Shown one piece after another: positions 17,123 through 26,462 of a DNA stretch of 64,000 bases. The stretch is from Palsa-883 sp963847615 (GTDB lineage Bacteria > Pseudomonadota > Alphaproteobacteria > Acetobacterales > Acetobacteraceae). Numbering within the stretch: the stretch's first letter is position 1; the number at the start of each line of letters is the position of its first letter. The notes beneath the pieces were generated by a model. That model saw only the letters and a program-made list of their open reading frames with translations, did no database searches and had not been told where the DNA came from. Made by a program: the position numbers and the translations under genes. The stretch covers positions 45,011-109,010 of the forward strand of contig CAWKAN010000015.1 of assembly GCA_963847615.1 (NCBI GenBank), read 5' to 3'.

Positions 17123-19161
17123 TCAGGCCAGGGCGAGGGCGGTCAGGAGCAGGTCGATCAGCTTGATGCCGACGAACGGCGCGACCAGCCCGCCCAGGCC
17201 GTAAATCAGCAGGTTGCGCCGCAGCAGCGCCGCCGCGCCGACCGGCACGAAGCGCACCCCGCGCAGCGCCAGGGGCACCAGGGCGGCGATGATCAACGCA
17301 TTGAAGATCACCGCGGACAGGATTGCGCTGGTCGGCGAACTCAGCCGCATGATGTTCAGCGCATCCAGCTCCGGATAGGTCGCGACGAAGATCGCCGGCA
17401 GGATGGCGAAGTATTTCGACACGTCGTTGGCGATGCTGAACGTGGTCAGCGCGCCGCGGGTGATCAGCAGTTGCTTGCCGATCTCCACCACCTCGATCAG
17501 CTTGGTGGGATCGCTGTCGAGGTCCACCATGTTGGCTGCCTCACGCGCCGCCTGCGTGCCGGTCTGCATCGCCACGCCGACGTCCGCCTGCGCCAAAGCG
17601 GGTGCGTCGTTGGTGCCGTCGCCAGCCATCGCGACCAGACGTCCCTCGGCCTGCACACGGCGGATGTAGTCCAGCTTGTCCTGCGGGGTCGCCTGGGCGA
17701 TGAAGTCGTCCACGCCGGCTTCGGTGGCGATGGCCGCGGCGGTGATAGGGTTGTCGCCGGTCACCATGACGGTGCGGATGCCCATGCGCCGCAGCGCGGC
17801 GAAGCGGTCGCGGATGCCGGGCTTGACTACGTCCTTCAGCTCGATGACGCCCATCAGCCTACCGCCGGCGGCGACCGCCAGCGGCGTGCCGCCGGTGCGC
17901 GCGATTCGATCCACCGCCTGGTTGAAGGCGGGCGGCACATCCGATCGGCCGATGGTGCCGAACACGCTGTCCACCGCCCCCTTGCGCCACGACTGCCCGG
18001 CATGGTCCAGGCCCGACAGGCGCGTGTTGGCCGAGAATGGGATCACCGTGGCGTCCGCCGGACGCTCCGCTGCGATCCCGTAACGGTCGCGGGCGAAGGC
18101 CAGGATCGAGCGTCCTTCCGGCGTGTCGTCGCCGAGCGAGGCCAGCACGGCGGCCTCCACCAGCGCATGCTCGCTCACCCCGGGAGCGGGGAGAAGCTTG
18201 CGGCCATGCGGTTGCCGAAGGTGATCGTGCCGGTCTTGTCGAGCAGCAGCGTGTCCACGTCCCCGGCCGCCTCCACCGCCCGGCCCGAGGTGGCGACCAC
18301 GTTGAAGCGCACCAGCCGGTCCATCCCGGCAATGCCGATCGCGGACAACAGGCCGCCGATGGTGGTCGGGATCAGCGTGACCAGGAGGGCGGCAAGCACG
18401 GGAATGCCGAGGATCGTGCCCGAATAGCGCGCCAGCCCCTCCAGCGTGACCACGGCGATCAAGAAGATGATGGTCATGCCCGCGAGCAGGATGTCGAGCG
18501 CAATCTCGTTCGGCGTCTTGCGCCGCTCCGCGCCCTCCACCAGCCGGATCATGCGGTCGAGGAAGGTGCTGCCGGGCGCCGCCGTAATGCGCACCACCAG
18601 CCAGTCGGAGACCAGCTGCGTGCCGCCGGTGACGGCGCTGCGGTCGCCGCCGGCCTCGCGGATCACCGGCGCGGACTCCCCGGTGACCGCGCTTTCATTG
18701 ACGCTGGCCACGCCTTCGATCACCTCGCCGTCGGAGGGGACGAGGTCGCCGGCCTCCACCAGCACGACATCGCCGATGCGTAACTCCGGCGCCGGCGTCG
18801 GCTTGAACAGCGCGCGGTCGTCGGGGCGGAGCAGCAGCTTGGCCATGGTGTCCGAGCGGGTGCGGCGCAGGCTCTCGGCCCGGGCGCGACCCCGCCCTTC
18901 CGCGACCGCCTCGGCAAAGGTGGCGAACAGCACGGTCAGCCACAGCCAGGCGGCAATGGCGAGCGGGAAGCCCGCCGGACCGCCAAACGCGAGGCCGCGC
19001 AGGCCCAGCAGCGTGACCAGCGCGGCCACCACCTCGGTAACGAAGATCACCGGGTTGCGGATCAGCGTGGCAGGGTTGAGCTTGGCGCCGGCATCGCGCG
19101 CAGCGCGGACAAGTAGGTCGGCGGTGAACAGCGGGATGCGGTCAGCATGCCGGGTTACCAT
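17123..19161 (-). CDS. kdpB: Potassium-transporting ATPase KdpB, frameshift near 18180
   Basis: About 680 residues once two frames are joined. The first part (from ATG 19161) carries ESAPVIREAGGDRSAVTGGT and the phosphorylation loop LLLDKTGTITFGNR; it stops at TGA just after FSPLPG. The second part (to 17123) resumes with SEHALVEAAVLASLGDDTPEGRS and contains MVTGDNPITAAAIA, VAMAGDGTNDAPALAQADVG. In the family the sequence reads straight through PGVSE, and restoring one G in the run CCCGGGGTG repairs the frame. The subunit is the P-type ATPase that drives K+ uptake. Because the rest of the operon is intact, a homopolymer error in the assembly is likely; a genuine lesion would abolish transport. 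Confidence 0.9.
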
Positions 19162-19171
19162 GACGGTGTCC

Positions 19172-20881
19172 TCAGAAAGTCTTGCCGGCCATCATCGCGA
19201 AGTGCTCCGCGAGTGGACCAAGCGAGAGTGCGGGCAGGAACTGTAAGCCGCCCAAAATCAGGATCACGCCGATCAACAAGCCGATGAACAACGGCCCGTG
19301 CGTCGGGAAGGTGCCGGTGCTGGCAGGGACTTTCGGTTTCGCCGCCAGGGAACCGGCCAGGGCGAGCACCGGGACCAGGAAGGCGAAGCGGCCGAGCAGC
19401 ATCGCAATCGCCAGGCCGTAATCGAGCAGGTCGGTGTCGGCGGACAGGCCGGCGAAAGCGCTGCCGTTGTTGCCGGTGGACGAGGTCCAGGCATACAGCA
19501 TCTCGGACAGGCCATGCGGGCCGGCATTGTTCAGCGACGCGACGCCGCTCGCCATCACCAGCGAGACCGCGGTGCCACCGAGGATACAGAGCGGCAGGAT
19601 CAGCACCGCCAGCATGGCGAGCTTCACCTCCTTCGCCTGCACCTTCTTGCCGAGGTATTCCGGCGTGCGCCCCACCATCAGCCCGGCAACGAACACCGCC
19701 AGCAGCACAAACACCAGCATGCCGTAGAGCCCGGAGCCGACGCCGCCCGGCACGATCTCGCCAAGCTGGATCAGGAACATCGGAATCATGCCGCCCAGCG
19801 GAGTGAAGCTGTCATGCATGGCGTTGACTGCGCCGCACGACGTGCCCGTGGTGAGCACGGCGAACAAGACGGACAGCGGGGTGCCGAAGCGCACCTCCTT
19901 GCCTTCCATGTTGCCGAGGGACGGATCGACGCCGAGCTTCGTCAACAGCGGATTGCCCGCGGCTTCGGCGGCGTAGCAGGCCAGCACCGCGGCCACCACC
20001 AGGACGCCCATCGTAATGAACAGGGCTCGGCCCTGTTTCGGGTCGCCGACGATGTGGCCGAAGGCGATGGCCAGGGCGAAGGGGATGACCACCAGGGTCC
20101 AGCACTCGATCATGCTGGTGACGGCGGTGGGATTCTCGAACGGATGGGCGGAGTTGGCGTTGAAAAAGCCGCCGCCGTTGGTGCCAAGCTCCTTGATCGC
20201 CTCCTGGAAGGCGACGGGACCGACCGCGATGGTCTGCCGCGCGCCTTCCAGCGTGTGGGCGACCGGATAGGCGGAGAGGGTCTCGGGCACGCCGGATGCC
20301 AGCAGCACGATGCCGATGGCGACGGTCAGCGGCAGCAGGAGGTAGAGCGTGATGCGGGTGAGGTCGGCCCAGAAATTACCGAGTTGCTTGAGGCCGCCGC
20401 GGGAGAAGGCGCGCGCGACCGCCGCGGCGGCGGCGATACCGGTTGCGGCGGAGAGAAAGTTGTGCACGGTCAGCCCGAACATCTGGCTGCCGTAGGACAT
20501 GGCGGTCTCGCCGGAATAGGCCTGCCAATTGGTGTTGGTGACGAAGCTCATCGCCGTGTTGAAGGCGGTGCGCGGCGCCAGGCCGGCCAGGTGCTCCGGG
20601 TTGAACGGCAGGTAGTACTGCGTGCGCAGGATCACGTAGAGCAGCAGGAAGTGCACGGCGTTCAGCACGACCAGTGCGACGGCGTATTGCCTCCAGCCCA
20701 TACCATTCGCCGGATCGATTCCGGCGAGCGTGTAGCAGCCGCGTTCCACCGGGCCGAGCGCCGGGGTCAGCAGGACGCGGTCATTGTTCAACACGCGCGC
20801 GATGTAGCTGCCGAGGGGAAAGGCCGCGAGCGCGACCAGTCCCAGCACCAAGGCGATCTCCGCCCATCCGGTGAGGGTCAT
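19172..20881 (-). CDS. kdpA: Potassium-transporting ATPase channel subunit KdpA
   Basis: A 569-residue integral membrane protein related to K+ channels. Selectivity-loop regions are recognisable: NTNWQAYSGE, LGTNGGGFFNANSAHPFENP, GTSCGAVNAMHDSFTPLGG and SSTGNNGSAFAGLSADT. Ten hydrophobic segments match the family. KdpA binds and translocates K+ in the KdpFABC complex. It starts eight bases after the kdpF stop and ends ten bases before kdpB. Confidence 0.97.
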   Translation of the reverse strand: MTLTGWAEIALVLGLVALAAFPLGSYIARVLNNDRVLLTPALGPVERGCYTLAGIDPANGMGWRQYAVALVVLNAVHFLLLYVILRTQYYLPFNPEHLAGLAPRTAFNTAMSFVTNTNWQAYSGETAMSYGSQMFGLTVHNFLSAATGIAAAAAVARAFSRGGLKQLGNFWADLTRITLYLLLPLTVAIGIVLLASGVPETLSAYPVAHTLEGARQTIAVGPVAFQEAIKELGTNGGGFFNANSAHPFENPTAVTSMIECWTLVVIPFALAIAFGHIVGDPKQGRALFITMGVLVVAAVLACYAAEAAGNPLLTKLGVDPSLGNMEGKEVRFGTPLSVLFAVLTTGTSCGAVNAMHDSFTPLGGMIPMFLIQLGEIVPGGVGSGLYGMLVFVLLAVFVAGLMVGRTPEYLGKKVQAKEVKLAMLAVLILPLCILGGTAVSLVMASGVASLNNAGPHGLSEMLYAWTSSTGNNGSAFAGLSADTDLLDYGLAIAMLLGRFAFLVPVLALAGSLAAKPKVPASTGTFPTHGPLFIGLLIGVILILGGLQFLPALSLGPLAEHFAMMAGKTF

Positions 20882-20889
20882 GTGGGTTC

Positions 20890-20976
20890 TCAGAAATCCT
20901 CGGGCCGAACCAGGGCCCAGACGAGATAGAGCAGCAGCACCGCGGAGACGGCACCGCCGAGGATGAGGTCGAGCAT
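20890..20976 (-). CDS. kdpF: KdpF, small stabilising subunit
   Basis: A 28-residue single-helix peptide, MLDLILGGAVSAVLLLYLVW followed by ALVRPEDF. The helix plus the C-terminal LxxPExF ending is typical of KdpF (about 29 residues), which stabilises KdpABC in the membrane. Its ATG overlaps the stop codon of the 27-aa ORF upstream by one base (TGATG), and kdpA follows after eight bases. Confidence 0.93.
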   Translation of the reverse strand: MLDLILGGAVSAVLLLYLVWALVRPEDF

Positions 20977-21059
20977 CAGATATGCTCGCAGAGCGTGGCG
21001 TAGGCGGCCATCAGAAGGATGCCACCGGTGCCGAGGACGGCCAGCAGGACATCGAACAT
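20976..21059 (-). CDS. 27-aa membrane peptide leading the kdp operon
   Basis: An ORF of 27 residues, MFDVLLAVLGTGGILLMAAY then ATLCEHI, with a perfect AAGGAGG ribosome site about ten bases before the ATG. It predicts one membrane helix and a short polar tail containing a Cys. Its TGA shares a base with the kdpF start, so translation of the two is coupled. From memory, similar tiny ORFs with a Y-x-x-x-C tail occur before kdpF in other proteobacteria and are mostly unannotated. A second small subunit or a translational leader are both possible. Confidence 0.75.
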   Translation of the reverse strand: MFDVLLAVLGTGGILLMAAYATLCEHI

Positions 21060-21268
21060 ACGTCGGCGCCTCCTTCACGCGCCGCGGTTCAAGATAGGCG
21101 GCACGGGCGTAAAGGCGCCATGTGACTTTTGGGTCGCAGGCATCAACGAATCATAAAGCCGCTTGGGCCTGCCAATGCTTTTCTCGCTGCCGGTCAAAGG
21201 GGGTGGGGCAGCGTCAGAATGCGATATCCGCCTGCCACCCTATGCGGGCGCTCCACCTGCCGCAGGTC

Positions 21269-21319
21269 CGCCGCGCGGCGCTGCTCGACGCGCTACGGCG
21301 CGGCGAATCGCGCGAATGA
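21269..21319 (+). pseudogene. Fragment of a DUF4169 gene 3' end
   Basis: The 51 bp read RRAALLDALRRGESRE and a stop in frame, nearly identical to the tail of the DUF4169 gene at 12872-13057 (RRAALLDALRRGEAGE). No start or N-terminal half is present upstream, although a loosely related open frame continues to 21122. The fragment overlaps the 3' end of rppH on the opposite strand. The rest of the 21060-21268 gap shows nothing identifiable beyond the kdp promoter region. Confidence 0.7.
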
Positions 21320-21778
21320 GGCGGCCAGCACGGCGTAGATCGGCCGCTTGAAATCCACCGCCAGCGCCGGCAGCTCGGCCAACCTCGCCCAGCGCCAGGC
21401 GTCGAACTCCGGGTGCGGGTCCAGGTCCAGGCGGATGTCGCGGTCGTCCCCGGTGAAGCGCAGCGCGAACCAACGCTGCCGCTGGCCGCGGTAGCGCCCG
21501 CCCAGCGCCACGCCGACCAGTTCCGCCGGCAGGTTGTAGGTCAGCCAGTCCGGGTGCTCGGCGATGATCTCGGCCCGGTCGGTGCCGATCTCCTCGGCCA
21601 GCTCGCGCAGCACCGCGCCGCGCGGGTCCTCGCCGGCGTCGATGCCGCCCTGCGGCAGTTGCCAGCCGCCGGGCGCCCCCTCGGCGTTCGGCAGGTCGGC
21701 CCGGCGGGCGACGAACACCAGCCCGGCGCGATTGAACAGCACCGCGCCGACATTCGCCCGATAGGGCAGCGGGCTCAT
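21293..21778 (-). CDS. rppH: RNA pyrophosphohydrolase (Nudix)
   Basis: A 161-residue Nudix hydrolase starting MSPLPYRANVGAVLFNRAG. The Nudix box is complete: GGIDAGEDPRGAVLRELAEEIG. The RppH-specific features GGWQLPQGG, RGQRQRWFALRF and the C-terminal DFKRPIYAVL are visible. RppH removes pyrophosphate from 5' ends of mRNA and so starts decay. Its ATG overlaps the stop of the preceding deacetylase gene by four bases. The start at 21778 is the first Met aligned to the family N-terminus. Confidence 0.93.
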   Translation of the reverse strand: MSPLPYRANVGAVLFNRAGLVFVARRADLPNAEGAPGGWQLPQGGIDAGEDPRGAVLRELAEEIGTDRAEIIAEHPDWLTYNLPAELVGVALGGRYRGQRQRWFALRFTGDDRDIRLDLDPHPEFDAWRWARLAELPALAVDFKRPIYAVLAASFARFAAP

Positions 21779-22929
21779 TGCGGCGCCCTGGCTTGCGGTC
21801 CGGTCCCGGCGGGCGGCACGACGATCGCGCTGACCGGGGCCAGCGCGTAGCCGCGCCCGGCGAGATTGCCCACCCAGGCCGCCAGGTGCTCGATCGTCCC
21901 CGGGCGGATCGCGCCGATCAGGCCGAGTGCCGCGCCGGTGTCGTGGGCGCGCTTCTCCAGTTCGGCCAGCCGCGCGTCGATCTGGTCCGCGCTCGGCGGG
22001 TCGTCGATCACCACGTCCACGGTGCGCGACCACACATCGGTCAGTTGCGCCGCGCCGGGCCGCGGATCGACATACAGCAAGCCGCGCGCGGCGAGCGTGG
22101 CGAGCACCGGGTCGATCTGGTCGGGCACCGCGGCGAAGCGCTCGCCACGCATCTCGCCCAGCGCCCCGGTCGCCCCGACATAGCCGGCCACCCGCGACAG
22201 CACCCAGTCCAGCCGCCTGGCATTGTCCTCCACCGAGGCGGCGGTCAGCAGCGCGCGCCGGCCGGGGTCGTTCAGCGCATAGCCCTGCGGTTCCATCGGG
22301 ATGGAGATCAGGTATTCGTGCCCGGTCTGGCGCGCCCGGTAGGCGGTGATTTCCGGCGCCTCGGCGTAGGGCGAGATCGCCAGGGTGACCTCGGCGGGCA
22401 GCGCGCGCATCGCCGCCTCGCTGGCCTCCGCGTCGAGGCCGACGCCGCCGATCAGGATGGCGATCCGCGGCAGCTTGGTCGCCTGGTCGAACCGCGCCGC
22501 GTAGCGCTGCATCGGCGCCAGCCCGTTCGCCCCGATGCGCGGCAGGCCGACGGAAGACGGATCGTCGGGCATGGGTTCAAGCAGCGCCGGGTCGGGCGCG
22601 GAAATCTCGCCGGTGGCGGGCCCGCCCGCGGTTTGGCCCGGCCGTCCGAGCATGGCCGGCGGCGGCGCACCGGCCCCGCGTGCCGACGTCGTGGCCGCCG
22701 GCGATCCGGCCGGCGGTCCCAGCACCTGGAGCGTCACGCCGCCGACCGCCAGCACCCCCAGAACGCCGGCCCAGAACAGGCCGAGACCGCGCCACCCGCG
22801 CCGTGTCCGCCCGGCCTCGGCGGGAGCGTCAGCGGCCTCGCCGGTAGCCGCGGCGAGATCGTCGGACGCGGGATGCTCGGGCGACGGGTCATCCGGTTGC
22901 ACGGCGGCGGCTCCACGACAGCGAGCCAA
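21775..22929 (-). CDS. Divergent polysaccharide deacetylase 2 family protein
   Basis: A 384-residue protein. An acidic, Pro/Ala-rich cytosolic N-terminus is followed by one membrane helix near residue 50 (LGLFWAGVLGVLAVGGVTLQ), a linker and a C-terminal domain from about residue 150: PRIAILIGGVGLDAEASEAA, EVTLAISPYAEAPE, EYLISIPMEPQGY and MRGERFAAVPDQIDPVL. This matches the YibQ-like deacetylase 2 family, usually found next to ctpA and rppH as here. Family members lack some classical metal ligands, so real deacetylase activity is unproven. Confidence 0.87.
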   Translation of the reverse strand: MARCRGAAAVQPDDPSPEHPASDDLAAATGEAADAPAEAGRTRRGWRGLGLFWAGVLGVLAVGGVTLQVLGPPAGSPAATTSARGAGAPPPAMLGRPGQTAGGPATGEISAPDPALLEPMPDDPSSVGLPRIGANGLAPMQRYAARFDQATKLPRIAILIGGVGLDAEASEAAMRALPAEVTLAISPYAEAPEITAYRARQTGHEYLISIPMEPQGYALNDPGRRALLTAASVEDNARRLDWVLSRVAGYVGATGALGEMRGERFAAVPDQIDPVLATLAARGLLYVDPRPGAAQLTDVWSRTVDVVIDDPPSADQIDARLAELEKRAHDTGAALGLIGAIRPGTIEHLAAWVGNLAGRGYALAPVSAIVVPPAGTGPQARAPQ

Positions 22930-22971
22930 ATGGCGGTGAACCAGTTGGCGGCGAAATCGAATGGCGACGGA

Positions 22972-24417
22972 TCAGTTGGCGGCCCGCTTCTGTGCCGCCA
23001 TCGACTTGGCCACCACGATCGCTTGCTGCAGCTGGAAGTCGGTCTCGTCGGGCTTCGCCGGATCGAATTTCGGGAAGCTCTCGGGCGGCTTGTCGGGGAT
23101 TTCCTTGGCGATGGCCGGCAGATCGGTGCGCGTCGGCTCCGCCTGCTGCGGCGTGCCGCCGCTGTTGGACAGGATGTGGTTGTAGTCCGCCTCGTGCTCC
23201 GGCCCGAACCGCGCCTGCGCCTCGCGCGATTCGTGCACGATGATGTCCGGGGTGATGCCCAGGCCCTGGATCGAGCGGCCGGACGGCGTATAGTAGCGCG
23301 CCGTGGTCAGCCGCATCGCGCCGTTGCCGGGCAGCGGGATCACCGTCTGCACCGAGCCCTTGCCGAAGGTCTTGGTGCCCAGCAGCACCGCGCGCCGGTG
23401 GTCCTGCAATGCGCCGGCGACGATCTCCGAGGACGAGGCGGAGCCGTTGTTGGTCAGTACGACCAATGGGATGCCGGGGATGATGTCGGCGCCCTTGGCG
23501 TTCCAGCGCTGGCTGTCCTCGGCGTGGCGGGCGCGGGTCGAGACGATCTCGCCCTGGTCGACGAAGTCGCTGGAGACCGCGATCGCCTGGTCCAGCAGGC
23601 CGCCGGGATTGTTCCGCAGATCGAGGATCAGCGCCGTCAGCTTGCCGCCCGGTCGCGCCTTGGCCGCGTCGGCCTTGAGCTGCTGCACCGCCTTGCGCAG
23701 GCTGGCATCCGCCTGCTCGGTGAACTGCGACAGCCGGACGTAGCCGATGTCGTCCGGCTCCAGGCGATCCTTGACCACCTGGATCTTGATGATCTCGCGG
23801 AGCAGCGAAACGTCGATCGGCTTGTCCACGCCGTCGCGATGCAGCGTCAGGGTGATCTTCGAGTTCGGCGGGCCGCGCATCCGGTCGACCGCGTCGCTGA
23901 GCGCCAGGCCCTGCACGGTCTTGCCGTCGATCGCGGTGATCAGGTCGCCGGGCTTGATGCCGGCGCGCGAGGCCGGCGTGTCGTCGATCGGGCTGATCAC
24001 CTTGATCCACCCGCTCTCCTGGGTGACCTCGATGCCGAGGCCGCCGAATTCGCCCTTGGTCTGCACCTGCATGTCACGGAACGCCTTGGCGTCCATGTAG
24101 TTGGAGTGCGGGTCGAGCCCGGTGAGCATGCCGTTGATCGAGTTCTCGACCAGTTGCTTGTCGGGGACCGGATCGACGTAGTCGGCGCGCACCCGCTCGA
24201 ACACGTCGCCGAACAGGGTCAGCAGCCGGTAGGTGTCGGCGTTGCCGGCGGCATCGGCGAAGGCCGCCGGGACAAACGCCGCGGGATCGAAGCCGAGGCG
24301 CTGGCCGAGCTGGCCGGCGGCCGGGCCCAGTACGACCCCCGCCAGGAAGGCGGCACCGACCAGCAGGCCGGCGCGAAAACGCCGAGGGCGCGGGGACGAA
24401 GGCGGCGTGGAGTCCAT
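22972..24417 (-). CDS. ctpA: S41 C-terminal processing protease (CtpA-like)
   Basis: A 481-residue exported protease. An N-terminal signal-anchor (FRAGLLVGAAFLAGVVLG) is followed by the leader region with TGLDPHSNYMDAKAF, a PDZ domain (FGGLGIEVTQESGWIKVISP ... GDLITAIDGKTV) and the S41 core. The core shows the nucleophile region NNGSASSSEIVAGAL and the general-base Lys in LGTKTFGKGSVQTV. It should act in the periplasm on envelope proteins. ATG 24417 was chosen because it places the signal-anchor close to the N-terminus; the frame is open 39 codons further up. It heads the deacetylase-rppH group. Confidence 0.93.
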   Translation of the reverse strand: MDSTPPSSPRPRRFRAGLLVGAAFLAGVVLGPAAGQLGQRLGFDPAAFVPAAFADAAGNADTYRLLTLFGDVFERVRADYVDPVPDKQLVENSINGMLTGLDPHSNYMDAKAFRDMQVQTKGEFGGLGIEVTQESGWIKVISPIDDTPASRAGIKPGDLITAIDGKTVQGLALSDAVDRMRGPPNSKITLTLHRDGVDKPIDVSLLREIIKIQVVKDRLEPDDIGYVRLSQFTEQADASLRKAVQQLKADAAKARPGGKLTALILDLRNNPGGLLDQAIAVSSDFVDQGEIVSTRARHAEDSQRWNAKGADIIPGIPLVVLTNNGSASSSEIVAGALQDHRRAVLLGTKTFGKGSVQTVIPLPGNGAMRLTTARYYTPSGRSIQGLGITPDIIVHESREAQARFGPEHEADYNHILSNSGGTPQQAEPTRTDLPAIAKEIPDKPPESFPKFDPAKPDETDFQLQQAIVVAKSMAAQKRAAN

Positions 24418-24614
24418 GTGTGTTCCTCTGTCACCGGTCGGGCCGGCGCTGGTCGCAACGGTCTGCATGCATCTTTCGGGCGCGCGCGGCGCCCCGTCCA
24501 GCGGCGAATTATTACCTATTGGAGAGTCAGCCACGCGCTTTCAACCACGGCGCGGGATCAGCGGTCGGGCAGGTGGGGCGTCCTTCTAGCATTTTGCCGC
24601 GCGGGTGGCTGCAA

Positions 24615-25927
24615 CTACGCATCGGGCTCTTTAGCACTAGCGCTGGCACTTGCGCTGCCAGCGCCTGCACCTCCAGCGCCTGCCCCATTGGCACCCGCGC
24701 CGTCAGCACCCGCACCACCACCGCTTGCCCCCCGGGGCCTGCGCCGCCAGCATCTGCGCCACCAGCGCCCGCAACAGCAGCGCCCGCCCTACCGGGACCC
24801 GCGCCCCCAACAAGTGCGCCACCAGAGCCGGCGCCACCCGCATTCGCCCCGCCAGCGGCAACTCCGCCGGCGCCAGCCCCACCAGCACCCCCATCACCGG
24901 CAGCGACCGCGCCGGCAGCACCCGCGCCGGCGCCCGGTGGCGGCCCGGGCGCGACCATCTCCAAAGCCTGACCAACGACACTGTCGCCAAATGCTTTCAA
25001 CAGCTCGCTGGCCAGCAACAGCGCCTTTACTTCGTTGTCGAACGGTTGGCCGCCGATGCTATCAACCGCGCTGCTCAGCGCCGCGCGGTCTACGGCGATA
25101 GAGCCCTGCGCCAGCGCATAGCAGAGCGCGATCACCGGGCCCGCATCGGTGGCGAAGTTCACCCGCTGCAATCGCAACAGAGTGTCCAGGCCGATTTGCA
25201 ACGATGACCGGATGCGCGGCCCGAGCCCGTCAACGGTCTTACTGAGCACGTCGCGGCCGACGATATTCAGCAATCTCAATCCAAGCAGCAGGGTCTTTTG
25301 GTCATCCTCGATGGTGGTGTCGCTCTTCAGCAACTTGATCCAGTCAAGAACGACCTGGCGGTCGCCGACGCTCACGTTCTGCATCGCGCTGAAGCAGAAC
25401 TGCGGCAGGATGTCGGCGGCCTTGGAGAATGATACGCCATTCATCAACTGGCTGACGAACTGGGCGCGGGGCAGCGCTCGCTCGCGATCGCAGGCCCGGT
25501 CAACCGCGTTGAGGATAACTTGCAGCACGCTCGCCGGCCCGACCGCGACATCGGTGCTGCCAACCCGCACGGTGAACACGGCACTACGAAAGAACGCCAT
25601 GGCCCCGAGGCCGGCGACCAACGTCTCGGTCAGCAACCTGGCAGGCTGCGTCTTGGCGGCGAGGTTCAGTAAGTCGAAGCCATCGGCCAGGCCGAACGCC
25701 GTCCCCGCGGCGAGCATGTTCACCGCGATGTAGAGCAGGCCCGGCCACGCGGATAGCGCCTTCTCGGGAGAGTCGGTGTAGCGCGCGACCAGTTCGGAGA
25801 CGCCGATCAGCGCGCCGAGGCCGACGGCACCAATCGCCGCGGCAGCGATTGCGCCGTTGGTCAGCCAGCCCAGGCCGAGCAGCAGCGCCACCACCAGCAG
25901 CGTCGCGACGATCAGGGCTGTGCGCAC
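24615..25927 (-). CDS. Uncharacterised membrane protein with Gly/Ala-rich tail, frameshift near 24735
   Basis: I do not recognise the family. Residues 1-45 form two membrane helices (ALIVATLLVVALLLGLGWLT and a second), two weaker hydrophobic stretches follow to about residue 130, then a helical soluble region of some 190 residues (for example LDWIKLLKSDTTIEDDQKTL). From about residue 325 the protein becomes a Gly/Ala repeat with a five-residue period (AGGAN AGGAG SGGAL). As written the frame leaves the repeat at a six-G run near 24735 and ends at 24527; adding one G restores the repeat and ends it at 24615 with SASASAKEPDA. It follows the small gene at 25940 by 12 bp, so the pair is likely co-expressed. 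Confidence 0.65.
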
Positions 25928-25939
25928 GGCCTTGCGCGG

Positions 25940-26221
25940 TCAGGGAACAAATTTGAAGAAGCTGCGCGCCTTCTGCACGAACGGCGTGCCTTGAATGACA
26001 TCGCCGGTTCGCTCGATCAGGCGCATGTTGAGCAGCCGCTGCACGGCCAGTTCGACGCGATCCGGTTGGGCGTCAACCTCTTGAACCAGTCGCGACAGCG
26101 TCGTGCCCTCACTGGGGATGTGGTTGAGGATGATTGCGGAGAGCTTGTCATCATCCGGAGCGTCGGTTGGCGCGCTACTGCTTTGCAAGGGTTCGCCTCC
26201 AGATGGCTGCCGCGGCGACAA
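25940..26221 (-). CDS. Small winged-helix-like protein paired with the membrane protein
   Basis: A 93-residue protein of unknown family. After a disordered Ser/Pro-rich N-terminus it reads like a small helix-turn-helix or winged-helix domain: DKLSAIILNHIPSEGTTLSR, LVQEVDAQPDRVELAVQRLL, NMRLIERTGDVIQGTPFVQK. The layout resembles ISDet-type domains that recognise partners or DNA. It lies 12 bp upstream of the membrane protein gene. Its base composition is lower in GC than neighbours. The following upstream 240 bp (26222-26462) contain only a 14-bp palindrome GCCGTTCGAACGGC at 26400 and no gene I can defend. Confidence 0.6.
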   Translation of the reverse strand: MSPRQPSGGEPLQSSSAPTDAPDDDKLSAIILNHIPSEGTTLSRLVQEVDAQPDRVELAVQRLLNMRLIERTGDVIQGTPFVQKARSFFKFVP

Positions 26222-26462
26222 ACGAATTTACCCGGAACGCCACGGCGCACGGCCTCGTATAGCATGAGATCGCCCACCCCGCACATCAAGATGGCAGGGG
26301 GCATCGCTCTTGGAGCGCTACAGGCGAATTTGCGACCACATGAAGGCTCTCGGGCGTGCTTTACCTCGACCAGAGGCCCCGAAATCGGCCGCTAGAAAGG
26401 CCGTTCGAACGGCAAGAAATCTAAGTGCGATCGCCCCGTCGAGGTGGCTGGGCCGTCGCGGC

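Noticed and set aside
18170..18190. Possible programmed frameshift or split KdpB made of two proteins, with overlapping stop and GTG
   Set aside because: KdpB is a single chain in known systems and the split falls within a contiguous cytosolic loop; a lost G in a homopolymer is simpler.
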